A DNA stretch of 64,000 bases. Source: an uncultured Flavobacteriales bacterium. Lineage in GTDB: Bacteria; Bacteroidota; Bacteroidia; Flavobacteriales_G; Salibacteraceae. The notes beneath the pieces are model-generated. The model was not told where the DNA came from, did not search any database, and was given only the letters and a program-made list of their open reading frames with translations. The translations under genes and the position numbers were made by a program. The DNA lies in contig CALSRO010000005.1 in NCBI GenBank assembly GCA_943788775.1, forward strand, positions 434,001 through 498,000, given 5' to 3'. How positions within the stretch are numbered: position 1 is the first letter of the stretch; the number at the start of each line of letters is the position of its first letter. Shown here piece after piece: positions 9,411 to 20,515 of the stretch.

Positions 9411-10100
9411 TTAATGGTTATTGGAAAGAAGGTCATTCACAACACGTGGTAAGGCAGATCCAGCTTTCTCCTGCACCTTAATCAGGTTTGGAAAACTGCC
9501 GATTGAAATTTCATTCGGGTCAATCAGTATCTTCCGAGATTCCTCTTTCGCATGAAGCACCAATCCAGCTGCAGGGAATACGTTGAGACTGGTTCCCACA
9601 ATTATAAGAATATCTGCAGATTGAATTATCGTTTTTCCTAATTCATACATGGGTACATCCTCACCAAACCAAACGACATGGGGACGCAGCGGACTTCCGT
9701 CATCTGCTCGATCATGAATACTTAAGGGCCCATTAACGTTATATAGCTTATCTGAATTTTTTACGCTTCGTGCCTTTAAAATTTCACCGTGTAGGTGAAT
9801 AACATTCGTGCTTCCTGCGAGTTCGTGCAGATTGTCAATATTCTGAGTTACTACGACAACATCAAATTTCTTTTCTAACGCGACAATAGCATGATGTGCG
9901 GCATTCGGTTTGGATTGAAGAACTTGTTCTCTTCTTTGATTATAAAAGTCAAGGACCAGTTCTGGATTTATCTCCCAAGCCTCAGGAGTAGCAACCTCGT
10001 GAATGTCATATTCTTCCCACAATCCACCTGAATCGCGAAAGGTTTTAAGACCGCTTTCCGCGCTCATTCCCGCACCCGAAAAAACTACAATCCGCTTCAT
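9411..10100 (-). CDS. cobB: Sir2-family NAD-dependent protein deacylase
   Basis: Sirtuins remove acyl groups from lysine using NAD. The 229-residue product shows the NAD motif GAGMSAESG (9-17), TQNIDNLH, the catalytic histidine in HLHGE (His104), and VVWFGE. The pair Tyr53/Arg56 (DFYNQRRE) matches the signature of class III desuccinylases. The protein contains no cysteine at all, so the usual Cys4 zinc site is absent; related Bacteroidota sirtuins share this loss. It is monocistronic, divergent from malic enzyme across about 94 bases. Confidence 0.9.
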   Translation of the reverse strand: MKRIVVFSGAGMSAESGLKTFRDSGGLWEEYDIHEVATPEAWEINPELVLDFYNQRREQVLQSKPNAAHHAIVALEKKFDVVVVTQNIDNLHELAGSTNVIHLHGEILKARSVKNSDKLYNVNGPLSIHDRADDGSPLRPHVVWFGEDVPMYELGKTIIQSADILIIVGTSLNVFPAAGLVLHAKEESRKILIDPNEISIGSFPNLIKVQEKAGSALPRVVNDLLSNNH

Positions 10101-10117
10101 TTTTAGATGGTTGTGCT

Positions 10118-10125
10118 CAAAGCTA
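10118..10125 (-). promoter_or_regulatory. -7 promoter element for the sirtuin gene
   Basis: TAGCTTTG on the minus strand matches TAnnTTTG exactly, 17 bases upstream of the start at 10100. No clear TTG is seen at -33. Confidence 0.45.
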
Positions 10126-10194
10126 AGAAAGCATCTAAAACTCAGGCTATCTTGACCATCAATATTCCTACATTTACGCCCCTTTGGCCAATTT

Positions 10195-12459
10195 ATGAGA
10201 AAGATAAAAAAACAGGACGCACTTGATTATCATGCTGGAGACAAGCCAGGTAAGATTGAAGTTGTTCCAACTAAACCATATTCCTCTCAACGTGATTTGA
10301 GTTTAGCATATTCGCCCGGGGTCGCTGAGCCTTGTTTGAAAATTGCTGAAAATCCTGAGGATGCTTATAAGTATACCGCAAAAGGCAACCTAGTGGCAGT
10401 AATATCCAACGGTACAGCTGTGCTCGGTTTGGGCGATATTGGACCCTTAGCTTCTAAACCTGTCATGGAAGGAAAGGGATTGTTATTCAAGATTTTTGCT
10501 GACATAGATGTTTTCGATATTGAGGTAGATGCGACTGACATTGACAAGTTTGTTGAAACGGTAAAAGCCATATCTCCAACTTTTGGGGGTATCAATTTAG
10601 AAGACATAAAAGCCCCTGAAGCGTTCGAAATTGAGCGTAGGTTGAAAGCAGAGTTGGATATTCCAATCATGCACGATGATCAGCATGGAACGGCTATTAT
10701 AAGTAGTGCGGCCTTGTTAAATGCTTTAGAGATATCAGAAAAGAATATTTCGGAAGTGAAGGTTGTGGTTAGTGGTGCTGGTGCAGCTGCAATATCCTGC
10801 ATCACACTTTATTGTGCCTTGGGTGTGAAGCGAGAAAACGTTTTACTCGTTGATAGCAAAGGGGTGATAAGCACGGACCGTGAAGATTTGGATGAGCAAA
10901 AACTAAAATTTGCTGTAAAGACCGACAAAAAAACGTTAAAAGACGCCATGTCAGGTGCTGACGTATTTCTAGGACTATCGATAGGGAATATTGTTTCCAA
11001 GGAAATGCTGAAAAGCATGAATAAGAATCCTATTGTTTTTGCCTGCGCCAATCCAGATCCAGAGATATCTTATCCAGACGCAATTAGTGCAAGGAAAGAT
11101 GTGATAATGGCAACAGGACGAAGCGATTTTCCAAACCAAGTCAATAATGTGCTTGGGTTTCCATTCATCTTTCGAGGTGCACTTGACGTCAGGGCAACAG
11201 AAATCAACGAAGCCATGAAACTGGCCGCGGTGAAAGCTTTAGCGGACCTCGCAAAAGAGCCCGTGCCCCTAGAAGTGATGGTGGCTTATGGTGAAACCAA
11301 CATGGCATTTGGCACGGAATACATCATACCCAAGCCACTTGATTTTAGATTGATTACTGCGGTAGCTCCGGCCGTTGCTAAAGCGGCAATGGATAGCGGT
11401 GTGGCCAAGAATCCGATTAAAGATTGGGATAAATACCGAGTGGATTTGGACAGAAGACTCGGGCGAGACAATAAGTTGATTCAAAGCATCACCCAAAGGT
11501 CTCGCATGGATCCAAAGCGTGTCGTTTTTGCTGAAGCTGATCATTATAAGATTTTGAAGGCGGCACAGATGACTCGAGATGATGGAGTTGCTATTCCAAT
11601 TTTATTAGGAAATCGCGAGCGCATCCTAAGTATGATGCAAGAGTTTAGTTTGGATCTGGAGGATATTGAAATTATTGATTGTCGTCACAAGGACGAAGAG
11701 GATCGCAGAAATAGATACGCGGAAGCATTTTTTGATAAGCGAAAACGTAGAGGGTTTACTTATCAAGAGGCAAGAAAGATTATGCGTGAACGCAACTACT
11801 TTGGCGCTGCCATGGTCGAAAGCGGTGAAGCAGATGTGTTGATATCTGGCCTTACTCGAAATTATCCAGCCACGATTAAGCCAGCATTGCAAGTAATTGG
11901 AACAGATCCGAAGGTTAAGTCAATAGCAGGAATGTATGTGTTGCTAACGAAGTCAGGTCCATTGTTTTTGGCTGATACCACTGTTACATACAACCCAACT
12001 GCCGAGCAATTAGTTGAAATAACTGCCTTAGTTGCGCAAGCTGTTGAGCGATTTAGATTAAAACCGCGCATCGCGATGTTGAGCTATTCAAATTTTGGAA
12101 GTAGCGAAACGGATGAAACAGTGAAGGTTCGTAATGCAGTCAAAATGCTGCATGAAAGATTCCCCGATATGATAGTGGATGGAGAGATTCAAGCAAACTT
12201 TGCGCTCAACAAGGAGTTGCTGAGTGAAATGTTCCCATTTTCTAAACTGGTAAATCAGGACACAAATGTTCTGATATTCCCCAATTTGGAAGCAGGAAAT
12301 ATCGCTTATAAGTTGATGCAAGAGATGGGTGTAGGTGAAACAATCGGCCCAATCCTGCTGGGAATGGACAAACCTGTACACATCCTACAACTTGGAAGTT
12401 CGGTTAGAGAAATAGTTAATATGGTCACAATAGCGGTGGTTGACGCACAAACCAGATAA
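10195..12459 (+). CDS. maeB: NADP-dependent malic enzyme with phosphotransacetylase-like domain
   Basis: MaeB decarboxylates malate to pyruvate with production of NADPH. The 754-residue protein has an N-terminal malic domain (about 15-150, with the YSPGVAEPC block and HDDQHGTA), a NAD(P)-binding domain ([13 protein letters not shown] around 185-195), and from about 430 a phosphate acetyl/butyryltransferase-like domain that in characterised MaeB is regulatory, not catalytic. Length matches the family. It heads the run malic enzyme-ruvA-sprA, a gene order I recall from many Flavobacteriia. A possible weak -7 element TACATTTA lies at 10169-10176. Confidence 0.95.
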   Translation: MRKIKKQDALDYHAGDKPGKIEVVPTKPYSSQRDLSLAYSPGVAEPCLKIAENPEDAYKYTAKGNLVAVISNGTAVLGLGDIGPLASKPVMEGKGLLFKIFADIDVFDIEVDATDIDKFVETVKAISPTFGGINLEDIKAPEAFEIERRLKAELDIPIMHDDQHGTAIISSAALLNALEISEKNISEVKVVVSGAGAAAISCITLYCALGVKRENVLLVDSKGVISTDREDLDEQKLKFAVKTDKKTLKDAMSGADVFLGLSIGNIVSKEMLKSMNKNPIVFACANPDPEISYPDAISARKDVIMATGRSDFPNQVNNVLGFPFIFRGALDVRATEINEAMKLAAVKALADLAKEPVPLEVMVAYGETNMAFGTEYIIPKPLDFRLITAVAPAVAKAAMDSGVAKNPIKDWDKYRVDLDRRLGRDNKLIQSITQRSRMDPKRVVFAEADHYKILKAAQMTRDDGVAIPILLGNRERILSMMQEFSLDLEDIEIIDCRHKDEEDRRNRYAEAFFDKRKRRGFTYQEARKIMRERNYFGAAMVESGEADVLISGLTRNYPATIKPALQVIGTDPKVKSIAGMYVLLTKSGPLFLADTTVTYNPTAEQLVEITALVAQAVERFRLKPRIAMLSYSNFGSSETDETVKVRNAVKMLHERFPDMIVDGEIQANFALNKELLSEMFPFSKLVNQDTNVLIFPNLEAGNIAYKLMQEMGVGETIGPILLGMDKPVHILQLGSSVREIVNMVTIAVVDAQTR

Positions 12460-12468
12460 GAAGCACGG

Positions 12469-13068
12469 ATGTTTGAATATATTTCTGGAAAGTTTACTCA
12501 AAAAACACCCGCTTACGTTGTAGTCGATGTATCAGGTCTTGGATATATTGTTCAGGTAAGTTTAAATACATATACAGATATTTCAAACGAAATTGAGGGT
12601 TCGCTTTTAACACATTATAGTGTCAGCGTAGATGTCCGTTCGGGGGAGAGTAAACACCAGTTTTTTGGATTTTCAACAAATCTTGAAAGAGACTTATTTC
12701 GCAGTCTTATCACCATATCGGGTGTGAGTTCTGGAATTGCTCATATGATCCTTTCTGCATTTAAACCATCTGATTTACAATCAATTCTTGCCAATGGAGA
12801 TGCCAAGACTCTGACAACGGTGAAAGGTGTTGGGCCTAAGTTGGCGCAAAAAATTGTCGCTGAACTTCGCGAAAAGATCGTCAAAGCGGAACTGGAAGGC
12901 GATAAATTGGAATCCGGGGGCAATAGTTTAAGACAGGAGGCGTTATCTGCGCTCACTGCATTAGGATTCGATCGAGGCAAATCGGTAAAAGCTATTAACG
13001 ACATAATTAAATCCGCCAATCCTGACTCGGTAGAACAACTGATTAAAAATGCTTTAAAGCAACTGTGA
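12469..13068 (+). CDS. ruvA: Holliday junction DNA helicase subunit RuvA
   Basis: RuvA binds four-way junctions and loads RuvB. The 199-residue protein has the N-terminal OB fold, a helix-hairpin-helix region (ISGVSSGIAHMIL and VKGVGPKLAQKIVAEL), and the C-terminal UBA-like domain that contacts RuvB (QEALSALTALGF). It starts 9 bases after malic enzyme and ends 10 bases before sprA. Linkage of ruvA with sprA is common in Flavobacteriia, though no functional link is known. Confidence 0.95.
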   Translation: MFEYISGKFTQKTPAYVVVDVSGLGYIVQVSLNTYTDISNEIEGSLLTHYSVSVDVRSGESKHQFFGFSTNLERDLFRSLITISGVSSGIAHMILSAFKPSDLQSILANGDAKTLTTVKGVGPKLAQKIVAELREKIVKAELEGDKLESGGNSLRQEALSALTALGFDRGKSVKAINDIIKSANPDSVEQLIKNALKQL

Positions 13069-13078
13069 TAAGATCTAT

Positions 13079-16000
13079 TTGAAGTTTCAGAAAAGACATA
13101 TTGCTATTATCCTTTGTTGGGCATCGTTTTCGATGCCTTTGATGATTTATGGACAGACAGATAGTCTCTTATTTCCATTTGAAGATACCCATGACCCATT
13201 GGAAGAAGATGGGCGTAAGATTTATGGTAGTAATCCGAGCAATGTAAAGACGGAATTTGAGTACGATCCGGAATCTAGTAACTACGAGTATAAGCAGTCA
13301 ATGGGGAGCCTAAATTATAGGCCACCTTCCTACATGTCTTTTGACGAATACAACGATTACGAGAAAAAGAAGTCAATGAATGACTATTGGAAAGAGATCC
13401 AGAAAGAATCAAATGAAGATGAGGAGTCCGAAGATGGATCGACAGGCAGTGCGTTTAGGCCAGCAATCAACGTAGAAAACGAAGGCTTTGATCGAATTTT
13501 CGGAGGAAATACGATATCAATTACCCCCAATGGTTCCGCTGAATTGACATTCGGAGTCAATAGTTCGAAAACCGAAAATCCGGCTATACCTGTTAATCAG
13601 AGACGCATTACCACTTTTGATTTTCGACAAAACATCCAATTAAATGTGATTGGAAATATTGGAGAAAAACTCAAGATTCAAACCAACTATAATACTCAAG
13701 CAACATTTGATTTTGAGAATCAAATGAAATTGGAGTACACGGGTTATGAGGATGAAATCATTCAAAAGATTGAATTAGGGAATGTTTCGTTGCCTTTGCA
13801 GAGTTCGCTAATAACAGGTAGCCAGGCCTTATTTGGAGTGAAAAGTGAGTTGAAATTTGGAAGGCTATACGTTACATCGGTTTATTCACAACAGAAGAGT
13901 GAACGTAAAAATGTGAGTACGGAAGGCGGGGTCCAAGAGGTGGAGTTTGAGGTTAATGCGGATGAATACGAGGATTATCGTCACTATTTCCTGAGTCATT
14001 TCTTTAGGGATATTTATGAGAGAGCTCTCGCGACACCTCCTATCATAAACTCTAGTGTAAATATTACCAGAGTTGAGGTGTGGGTTACAAATACGAACTT
14101 CAGCACAGAGAACACTCGAAATATAATCGCCTTTCAGGATTTGGGTGAGTCACGAAGAATTTACAACGAGGCATTTGCGGGACCAAGTGTATCAAATAGC
14201 CCAGCCGCTAACGGACAGAATAAGGTTTATAAAAACGTATTCCAGGAACCTTCGATTCGTGAGTTTACTCAAGCCTCTCGTACCCTCGAGGGACCAAACT
14301 TCAACCTTCAGAGCCGATTTGATTATCAAAAGGTGGAACTGGCGCGTAGGCTCGAACAAGGACGGGACTATACCTACAACGCTCAACTTGGTTATATATC
14401 GATGACTCAAGAGATTCAGCCCAATCAGGTATTGGCAGTTTCCTTTGAATATACCTATAACGGTCAAACCTACCGAGTGGGTGAATTTTCGAATGACCGA
14501 ACAGGCAGTGATGCGCTCGTACTTAAAATGCTTAAAAGTTCCGAGTTGAATACGCGATTCCCAATGTGGGATCTGATGATGAAAAACGTCTATTCACTGG
14601 GTGCTTATCAACTTAGTTCTACGGGATTTGAATTAGGCATTTGGTATCTCGATAAAAAGAAAGGAATTGATATTAATTATATCCCTGAACCATATCAAGG
14701 TTTGAACGACAGGCCATTAATACAAGTGATGGGATTAGACAGGATTAATAATAACAATGCTCAAGTTCCAGATGGAATGTTTGACTTTCTGTCGAGTCCA
14801 CAAATTACGGTGAACCCCTCAAATGGAAGGATTTTCTTCCCGGTATTAGAACCTTTTGGTTCGGATTTGAGAGAAACCTTGATGGATATTACTAAGGATG
14901 AAAGAATTGCCTCCAATTATGCCTTTGATTCCCTCTATACCAACACTCAAGCAAACGCCCAATACAACTATCCAGCACTGAATCGATTCTCTATCAAGGG
15001 AAAATACCAATCATCTAATAGCTCTGAGATAGCGCTAAATGCCTTCAATGTGCCAGAGGGATCGGTCAGGGTTACGGCCGGTGGTCAAACTTTGGTAGAA
15101 AATCAGGATTATACTGTAGACTACACTTTGGGGCGAGTCAAGATCATAAATGAGGGCTTACTTGAATCTGGAACTCCAATTGACGTTTCTTTAGAAAGCA
15201 ACTCAACGTTTGCGATTAATAGAAGGGCCATGTTCGCTTCTAGATTGGATTATAAGGTTTCCGACAATCTCAATTTTGGTGGAACATTCATGAATTTGAG
15301 CGAACGTCCTTTGACTCAAAAGGTCAACTATGGCGATGAGCCAATCAACAACACAGTTGTCGGACTTGATGGAGCATTTTCAACAGAGTCAAAATTTTTG
15401 ACTTCGATGGTTGACAAAATTCCATTGATTGATACGAAGGAAATTTCAAATGTCTCGGTACAGGCTGAGGCAGCAAAACTGATACCTGGCCATTCAAGGG
15501 CAGTTGGACGGGAAGGTAATTCATACATTGATGATTTTGAGGGAAGTCAAAGTACCATTGACTTGCGGTCACTGCAATTGTGGTCTTTGGCTAGTACACC
15601 GCAAGGCCAAGCATCTGAATTTCCTGAAGCCGTCAGTAACGATCTTACTTTTAATAAAAATAGAGCTCGTTTTGCTTGGTATGTTGTGGATCCATTGTTC
15701 TATAGAGCTGACAACACAACACCTGATCACATTAAAAACAACGATGAATTATTGAGAAATAATTTGATGAGACAGGTGACTGAAAAAGAAGTTTTTCCAA
15801 ACAGACAATTTTCTTCTGCGAGTGCTCCTCAAACATTTCAGATTCAGATGTTCGATATGGCATTTTATCCTGAAGAGCCCGGGCAATATAATTATGATGT
15901 AGATCCAATTCCGAATGTTACCGCTGGTCTTAATTCGGAAGGAAATCTGGAAGATCCAGAATCTCGGTGGGGTGGTATTATGCGTAGAATCGATCAAACT

Positions 16001-19000
16001 GATTTTGATGCAGCGAATATTGAATTCATTCAATTTTGGATGATGAATCCATATTCAGAAAAGGAAACTGAAGGATTCCCAGGTCATCCAGATCACCAAA
16101 CAGATGGTGCCTTGTATTTCAATATTGGAAATATTTCTGAGGATGTTTTAAAAGACGAATACAAGAGTTTTGAAAATGGATTTCCGTCAAATGAAAACGC
16201 TAGTGAAGATTTAAGCGACCCTTCACAATTATCCGTCTTTGGCAGAATCCCTGAAGGACAGCAAATCGTAAATGCATTTGCAAATAATCCGGCAACGAGA
16301 GAGTTTCAAGATGTTGGTTTAGAAGGATTGAGAGATGAGGAGGAACGCGTCTTTTTTGATAGTACATACATCACCCCGTTGGTCAATAAATTTGGACAAG
16401 GATCACCAGTCGTGCAGCAATTTCTTGAAGATCCATCACACGACAACTATAACTTCTATCGGGATGATGATTATGACGCACAGGAATTGGACATCCTTCA
16501 GCGATACAAAAAGTACAACGGATTAGAGGGGAATAGTCCAACTTCTGAGCAATCGCAAGAGTTGAATGCTCAGGGATATCCAACCAGTGCATCGCCAATT
16601 CCGGATGCTGAAGACATAAATCGCGATAATACTTTGGATAATGTTGAGAGTTATTTTCAATATAAGGTAGACATTTCTGAGGAGGCGTTAAGCGTGCCTG
16701 GTCGTAATTACATAAATGCCATCGTACCTGGTGAGCCACAAGGTGCAAATGAAGAGCCGGTAGACTGGATTCAATTTAAAATTCCAATTCGCGAATTTGA
16801 AAAGCAAGTTGGAAACATTCAGGATTTTCGATCCATACGGTTCATGCGGGTGTACATGAAGGGCTTCGAAAAACCGATCTATTTAAGATTTGCTCGATTA
16901 GAACTGGTAAGAGGTGAGTGGAGAAGATATACTGGAGATTTAGATGAAAGAGGAGATGCCATCGCTGACGACCCAGATATTCAATTCAACATTGGAGCTG
17001 TTAATATTGAAGAAAACGCTGAAAAGGAACCCGTAAACTATGTGTTGCCACCACAATTGCAACGTGAGATTCAGGCTGGATCACCAAACTTAGCGCAACA
17101 AAATGAGCAGTCGTTGGCACTTCAAGTGCAAGGTCTTGAGGATGGAAAGGCTCAAGCGGCTTTTAGGAATATTACGATGGACATGCGTTCCTTTAAGAAA
17201 ATGCAAATGTTCATTCACGCTGAATCTATGCCAGAGTGTGATCAAATTGATAACGATGACATCCGGGTGTTTGTGCGTGTGGGTACTGATTTTACAGAAA
17301 ATTATTACGAATACGAAACTCCGGTTACTATTACTCCAGATGGTTTTTATGATAACAATTCAGTATCGGATCAAGAACGAGTTTGGCCTCTTGAGAATAA
17401 CCTTGTAATCAACTTTGAGGATCTTTTTGCCACCAAAAGAGAACGGAATGAATTGTTGAATGAAGGCGGTAGCGTGCTTCTAAATCAGAGGTACGAGCGT
17501 GCCTTGGAGGCAGGAAGGAAAATTGTAGTGGTTGGTAATCCAAACTTGGCTGACGCACGAGTTGTAATGATAGGTGTTAGAAATCCTGCACAAAAAGGGA
17601 ATCCTCTGGATGATGGAATGCCAAAGTGCGTAGAAGTCTGGGCAAATGAATTAAGGTTGACTCATTTTGATCAGTCTGGAGGTGAGGCAGCAATGGCCCG
17701 AATTTCAGCGAATTTGGCGGACTTTGCGAATGTTAGCCTAGCTGGAAAAATCACTACTCCTGGTTGGGGTGCACTGGAATCACGAGTAAGCGAACGACAG
17801 CGCGAGACGATCACCAATTTAGATGCGAGTGCTCAGGTGCAGTTAGATAAGTTTATTCCAGAAGATGTTGGCTTGAAAGTGCCAATGTTTGTGGGCTATT
17901 CAAACAATACGAGTACACCGCAATTTGCTCCAGAAGAACCAGATACTCCGATGGATGTCTATTTGGATGAACGCACAAATGAAGAAAGGGATAGTTTACT
18001 GGACATATCGCAGACCATTACTGAGCGTAAGAGTTTGAATTTTACGAATGTTCGAAAGGAAAAAACGAGCGAGGGTAAAGCACACTTTTATGATGTGTCA
18101 AACTTGTCGGCAACATATGCATATACAGAGCTTAGGTATCGTGATTTCAACACGGAATACGACTACACTAAGAATTATCGAGGAGGATTAGCTTATAGTT
18201 TTTCTAATAGCGTCAAGCCCATTGAGCCATTTAAGAAAATTGGTTTCGTCAAGAAATCAAAGTACCTAAGGTTGGTACGAGATTTCAACTTTTACTTGGC
18301 TCCTAAGACCATTGCCTTTAGAAACGAGTTTGACAGAATGTATGGCGAGCGAAAGATTCGAAACTTAAATCCTGAGGCAACAGTATCGCAACCACCATTT
18401 GTAAACAAGTCCTTCAATTGGGATAGAACATACAATTTGTCATACGATTTAGCCAAAGCTATAAAGCTAGACTTCAGTGCAAATAATAGGGCATTAGTCA
18501 GAGAATATGAAGGACAGAGAATTGAACGGGACGCCACTGCATTGAATGATCTTGAAGACCCTGAAGGTGATGGACTTGGGGGTTATGTGATCAACCCTGA
18601 GAATGGTCAAAAAGTGTATAGTTATGAACTACACCGGGACTCGTTAATCTCTAGTTTGAAACAGTTGGGTCTTACAACTAATTACAATCATAGCACCAGT
18701 GTTTCATATAATGTTCCGTTGAGCAAGATTCCATTACTGGATTGGACCAGTCTCACAGCAAGATATACAGGAACTTATGACTGGCAGCGAGGTCCTCTAT
18801 TAGAAGATAATGTTGTTGATTCCTTGGGTCATACCATATCGAATGGACAGCAAATTCAGTTGAATGCATCTTTAAATATGCTAAGCCTCTATAATAAGGT
18901 GCCGTATTTAAGGGATATTAATCGAGGCAGGAAGTCTAAAGGAAAACCTAAGCAGAAAAAGGAGATTGCTTCGGATAAGAAAACGAAGTCGATGGATGAC

Positions 19001-20452
19001 GGTAAGTCTGAGGATGAGGAAGAAAAGGACAAAAAGAAACGTGATCCGCTGATAGTTAACTCTATCCTTAAGGGCCTTATGAGTATCAAGAGTGTTTCGG
19101 GTACGTATAGCCTCAATAGAGGAAACACCCTTCCAGGGTTTGGCGGTCAACCTAACTACCTTGGTTTAGATAATTCTGCTGATAGAAGTTATGGATATGA
19201 ACAGGATGTGTTTAACTATGGATCACCAGGGCTGGGTTTCATCTTTGGACAACAAGGCGATTTCAGTAATACATCCGAGCATTTTGCCGACTATGCTGGA
19301 AATGAACAACGATGGTTAGTTGCGAACCCTAATATCTTTAATCCTTACCTAAGAAGTAAAAGTGAGCAGTGGAATTTCCGAGCGAGTGTTCAACCGATGA
19401 AAGATCTGAGAATTGATTTGACTGCTAATGAGAGTGCTTCGCAAAACTGGACAGAATACTGGCAATATGATCCATTAACGGATGAATGGGATGAAGGCAA
19501 TACGAGGCTCGAAACAGGGAATTACAGTGCTTCTATTATAACATTAGCAACAGCTCTCGAAAACATTGACTCATCAAATTTTACGGTTTACAATCAATTT
19601 CTGGAAAATCGATTGGTCGTTTCACAGCGTTTGGGAGAACAAGCGAATATTTCATCTACAGATCCAAATGGCTATACCACAGGCTACGATAGCGCTCATC
19701 AGGATGTGTTGATTCCGGCATTTTTCGCGGCATACACGGGGCAAAGTGCTGGTGATGTTAGTACAAATCCACTGAAAACTTTAATGCTTCCAAATTGGAG
19801 GATTAACTACACTGGGCTTAGTAAAATTGAGTTTATGAAGAAATACTTCAAGACCTTTAGTATCAATCACGCCTATCGTTCTACCTACACGGTTGGAGGT
19901 TATCAAAAATCTCAAGCTACTCAAGATACTTTTGAATTCAGCAATAGAATTCAACCAGAATACATTATTTCTCAGGTGAATATATCCGAACAGTTTTCGC
20001 CTTTGATCAATTTCGATATGACTTGGCAAAACAGTCTGCTTACTAGGTTTGAAATAAGGCGTGATCGTAATATAATGTTGAGTACGACCAATGGTCAGAT
20101 TACGGAGATTGGTAACGTTGAATATATAGTAGGATCTGGCTACACTTTAAATCAATTGAAACTGCCATTCCCAATTCGTGGAAATACGGTGACCAGTGAT
20201 CTGATTTTACGAGCTGATTTTAGCATTAGGAATTCCGAAACCATCATTCGGAAAATTGTTGAAGACGAAACTCAAGTAACCGCTGGACAAACGGTTTATT
20301 CACTTAAAATCACTGGTGATTACTCGCTAACAAAGGCCTTGAACTTAAGGCTGTTTTATGATTGGGTAGCCAATAGGCCAGCCATTTCAAACTCATTTCC
20401 AACATCAAATATCAACGCTGGGTTTAGTCTGCGATTCACGCTTTCAGGATAA
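13079..20452 (+). CDS. sprA: SprA/Sov, type IX secretion system outer-membrane translocon
   Basis: SprA is the very large 36-strand outer-membrane barrel through which T9SS substrates leave the cell; in gliding bacteria it exports adhesins such as SprB. The 2457-residue product fits the family size. The start is TTG at 13079; it gives a signal peptide (MKFQKRHIAIILCWASFSM), while the next ATGs fall inside it. Family landmarks include the SprA N-terminal repeats, the segment YIDDFEGSQS near residue 820, and LPGFGGQPNYLGLD near 2020. An unusual Lys/Glu-rich insertion lies around 1945-1985. The gene is between ruvA and gcvH. PorV, its usual plug/shuttle, is not adjacent, but a PorV-family gene lies at 61659. 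Confidence 0.95.
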   Translation: MKFQKRHIAIILCWASFSMPLMIYGQTDSLLFPFEDTHDPLEEDGRKIYGSNPSNVKTEFEYDPESSNYEYKQSMGSLNYRPPSYMSFDEYNDYEKKKSMNDYWKEIQKESNEDEESEDGSTGSAFRPAINVENEGFDRIFGGNTISITPNGSAELTFGVNSSKTENPAIPVNQRRITTFDFRQNIQLNVIGNIGEKLKIQTNYNTQATFDFENQMKLEYTGYEDEIIQKIELGNVSLPLQSSLITGSQALFGVKSELKFGRLYVTSVYSQQKSERKNVSTEGGVQEVEFEVNADEYEDYRHYFLSHFFRDIYERALATPPIINSSVNITRVEVWVTNTNFSTENTRNIIAFQDLGESRRIYNEAFAGPSVSNSPAANGQNKVYKNVFQEPSIREFTQASRTLEGPNFNLQSRFDYQKVELARRLEQGRDYTYNAQLGYISMTQEIQPNQVLAVSFEYTYNGQTYRVGEFSNDRTGSDALVLKMLKSSELNTRFPMWDLMMKNVYSLGAYQLSSTGFELGIWYLDKKKGIDINYIPEPYQGLNDRPLIQVMGLDRINNNNAQVPDGMFDFLSSPQITVNPSNGRIFFPVLEPFGSDLRETLMDITKDERIASNYAFDSLYTNTQANAQYNYPALNRFSIKGKYQSSNSSEIALNAFNVPEGSVRVTAGGQTLVENQDYTVDYTLGRVKIINEGLLESGTPIDVSLESNSTFAINRRAMFASRLDYKVSDNLNFGGTFMNLSERPLTQKVNYGDEPINNTVVGLDGAFSTESKFLTSMVDKIPLIDTKEISNVSVQAEAAKLIPGHSRAVGREGNSYIDDFEGSQSTIDLRSLQLWSLASTPQGQASEFPEAVSNDLTFNKNRARFAWYVVDPLFYRADNTTPDHIKNNDELLRNNLMRQVTEKEVFPNRQFSSASAPQTFQIQMFDMAFYPEEPGQYNYDVDPIPNVTAGLNSEGNLEDPESRWGGIMRRIDQTDFDAANIEFIQFWMMNPYSEKETEGFPGHPDHQTDGALYFNIGNISEDVLKDEYKSFENGFPSNENASEDLSDPSQLSVFGRIPEGQQIVNAFANNPATREFQDVGLEGLRDEEERVFFDSTYITPLVNKFGQGSPVVQQFLEDPSHDNYNFYRDDDYDAQELDILQRYKKYNGLEGNSPTSEQSQELNAQGYPTSASPIPDAEDINRDNTLDNVESYFQYKVDISEEALSVPGRNYINAIVPGEPQGANEEPVDWIQFKIPIREFEKQVGNIQDFRSIRFMRVYMKGFEKPIYLRFARLELVRGEWRRYTGDLDERGDAIADDPDIQFNIGAVNIEENAEKEPVNYVLPPQLQREIQAGSPNLAQQNEQSLALQVQGLEDGKAQAAFRNITMDMRSFKKMQMFIHAESMPECDQIDNDDIRVFVRVGTDFTENYYEYETPVTITPDGFYDNNSVSDQERVWPLENNLVINFEDLFATKRERNELLNEGGSVLLNQRYERALEAGRKIVVVGNPNLADARVVMIGVRNPAQKGNPLDDGMPKCVEVWANELRLTHFDQSGGEAAMARISANLADFANVSLAGKITTPGWGALESRVSERQRETITNLDASAQVQLDKFIPEDVGLKVPMFVGYSNNTSTPQFAPEEPDTPMDVYLDERTNEERDSLLDISQTITERKSLNFTNVRKEKTSEGKAHFYDVSNLSATYAYTELRYRDFNTEYDYTKNYRGGLAYSFSNSVKPIEPFKKIGFVKKSKYLRLVRDFNFYLAPKTIAFRNEFDRMYGERKIRNLNPEATVSQPPFVNKSFNWDRTYNLSYDLAKAIKLDFSANNRALVREYEGQRIERDATALNDLEDPEGDGLGGYVINPENGQKVYSYELHRDSLISSLKQLGLTTNYNHSTSVSYNVPLSKIPLLDWTSLTARYTGTYDWQRGPLLEDNVVDSLGHTISNGQQIQLNASLNMLSLYNKVPYLRDINRGRKSKGKPKQKKEIASDKKTKSMDDGKSEDEEEKDKKKRDPLIVNSILKGLMSIKSVSGTYSLNRGNTLPGFGGQPNYLGLDNSADRSYGYEQDVFNYGSPGLGFIFGQQGDFSNTSEHFADYAGNEQRWLVANPNIFNPYLRSKSEQWNFRASVQPMKDLRIDLTANESASQNWTEYWQYDPLTDEWDEGNTRLETGNYSASIITLATALENIDSSNFTVYNQFLENRLVVSQRLGEQANISSTDPNGYTTGYDSAHQDVLIPAFFAAYTGQSAGDVSTNPLKTLMLPNWRINYTGLSKIEFMKKYFKTFSINHAYRSTYTVGGYQKSQATQDTFEFSNRIQPEYIISQVNISEQFSPLINFDMTWQNSLLTRFEIRRDRNIMLSTTNGQITEIGNVEYIVGSGYTLNQLKLPFPIRGNTVTSDLILRADFSIRNSETIIRKIVEDETQVTAGQTVYSLKITGDYSLTKALNLRLFYDWVANRPAISNSFPTSNINAGFSLRFTLSG

Positions 20453-20488
20453 AAGTGAATTATGCCATTTATCTAAAAAATCAAGCCA

Positions 20489-20496
20489 TATATTTG
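20489..20496 (+). promoter_or_regulatory. -7 promoter element for gcvH
   Basis: TATATTTG matches TAnnTTTG exactly and lies 19 bases before the gcvH ATG, in the 63-base gap after sprA. No obvious TTG at -33. Confidence 0.45.
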
Positions 20497-20515
20497 ACCC
20501 CAAACAACCTATTGA

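Noticed and set aside
16383-16748. 121-residue minus-strand frame inside sprA
   Set aside because: Wholly within a strong conserved gene, no promoter or family signal.
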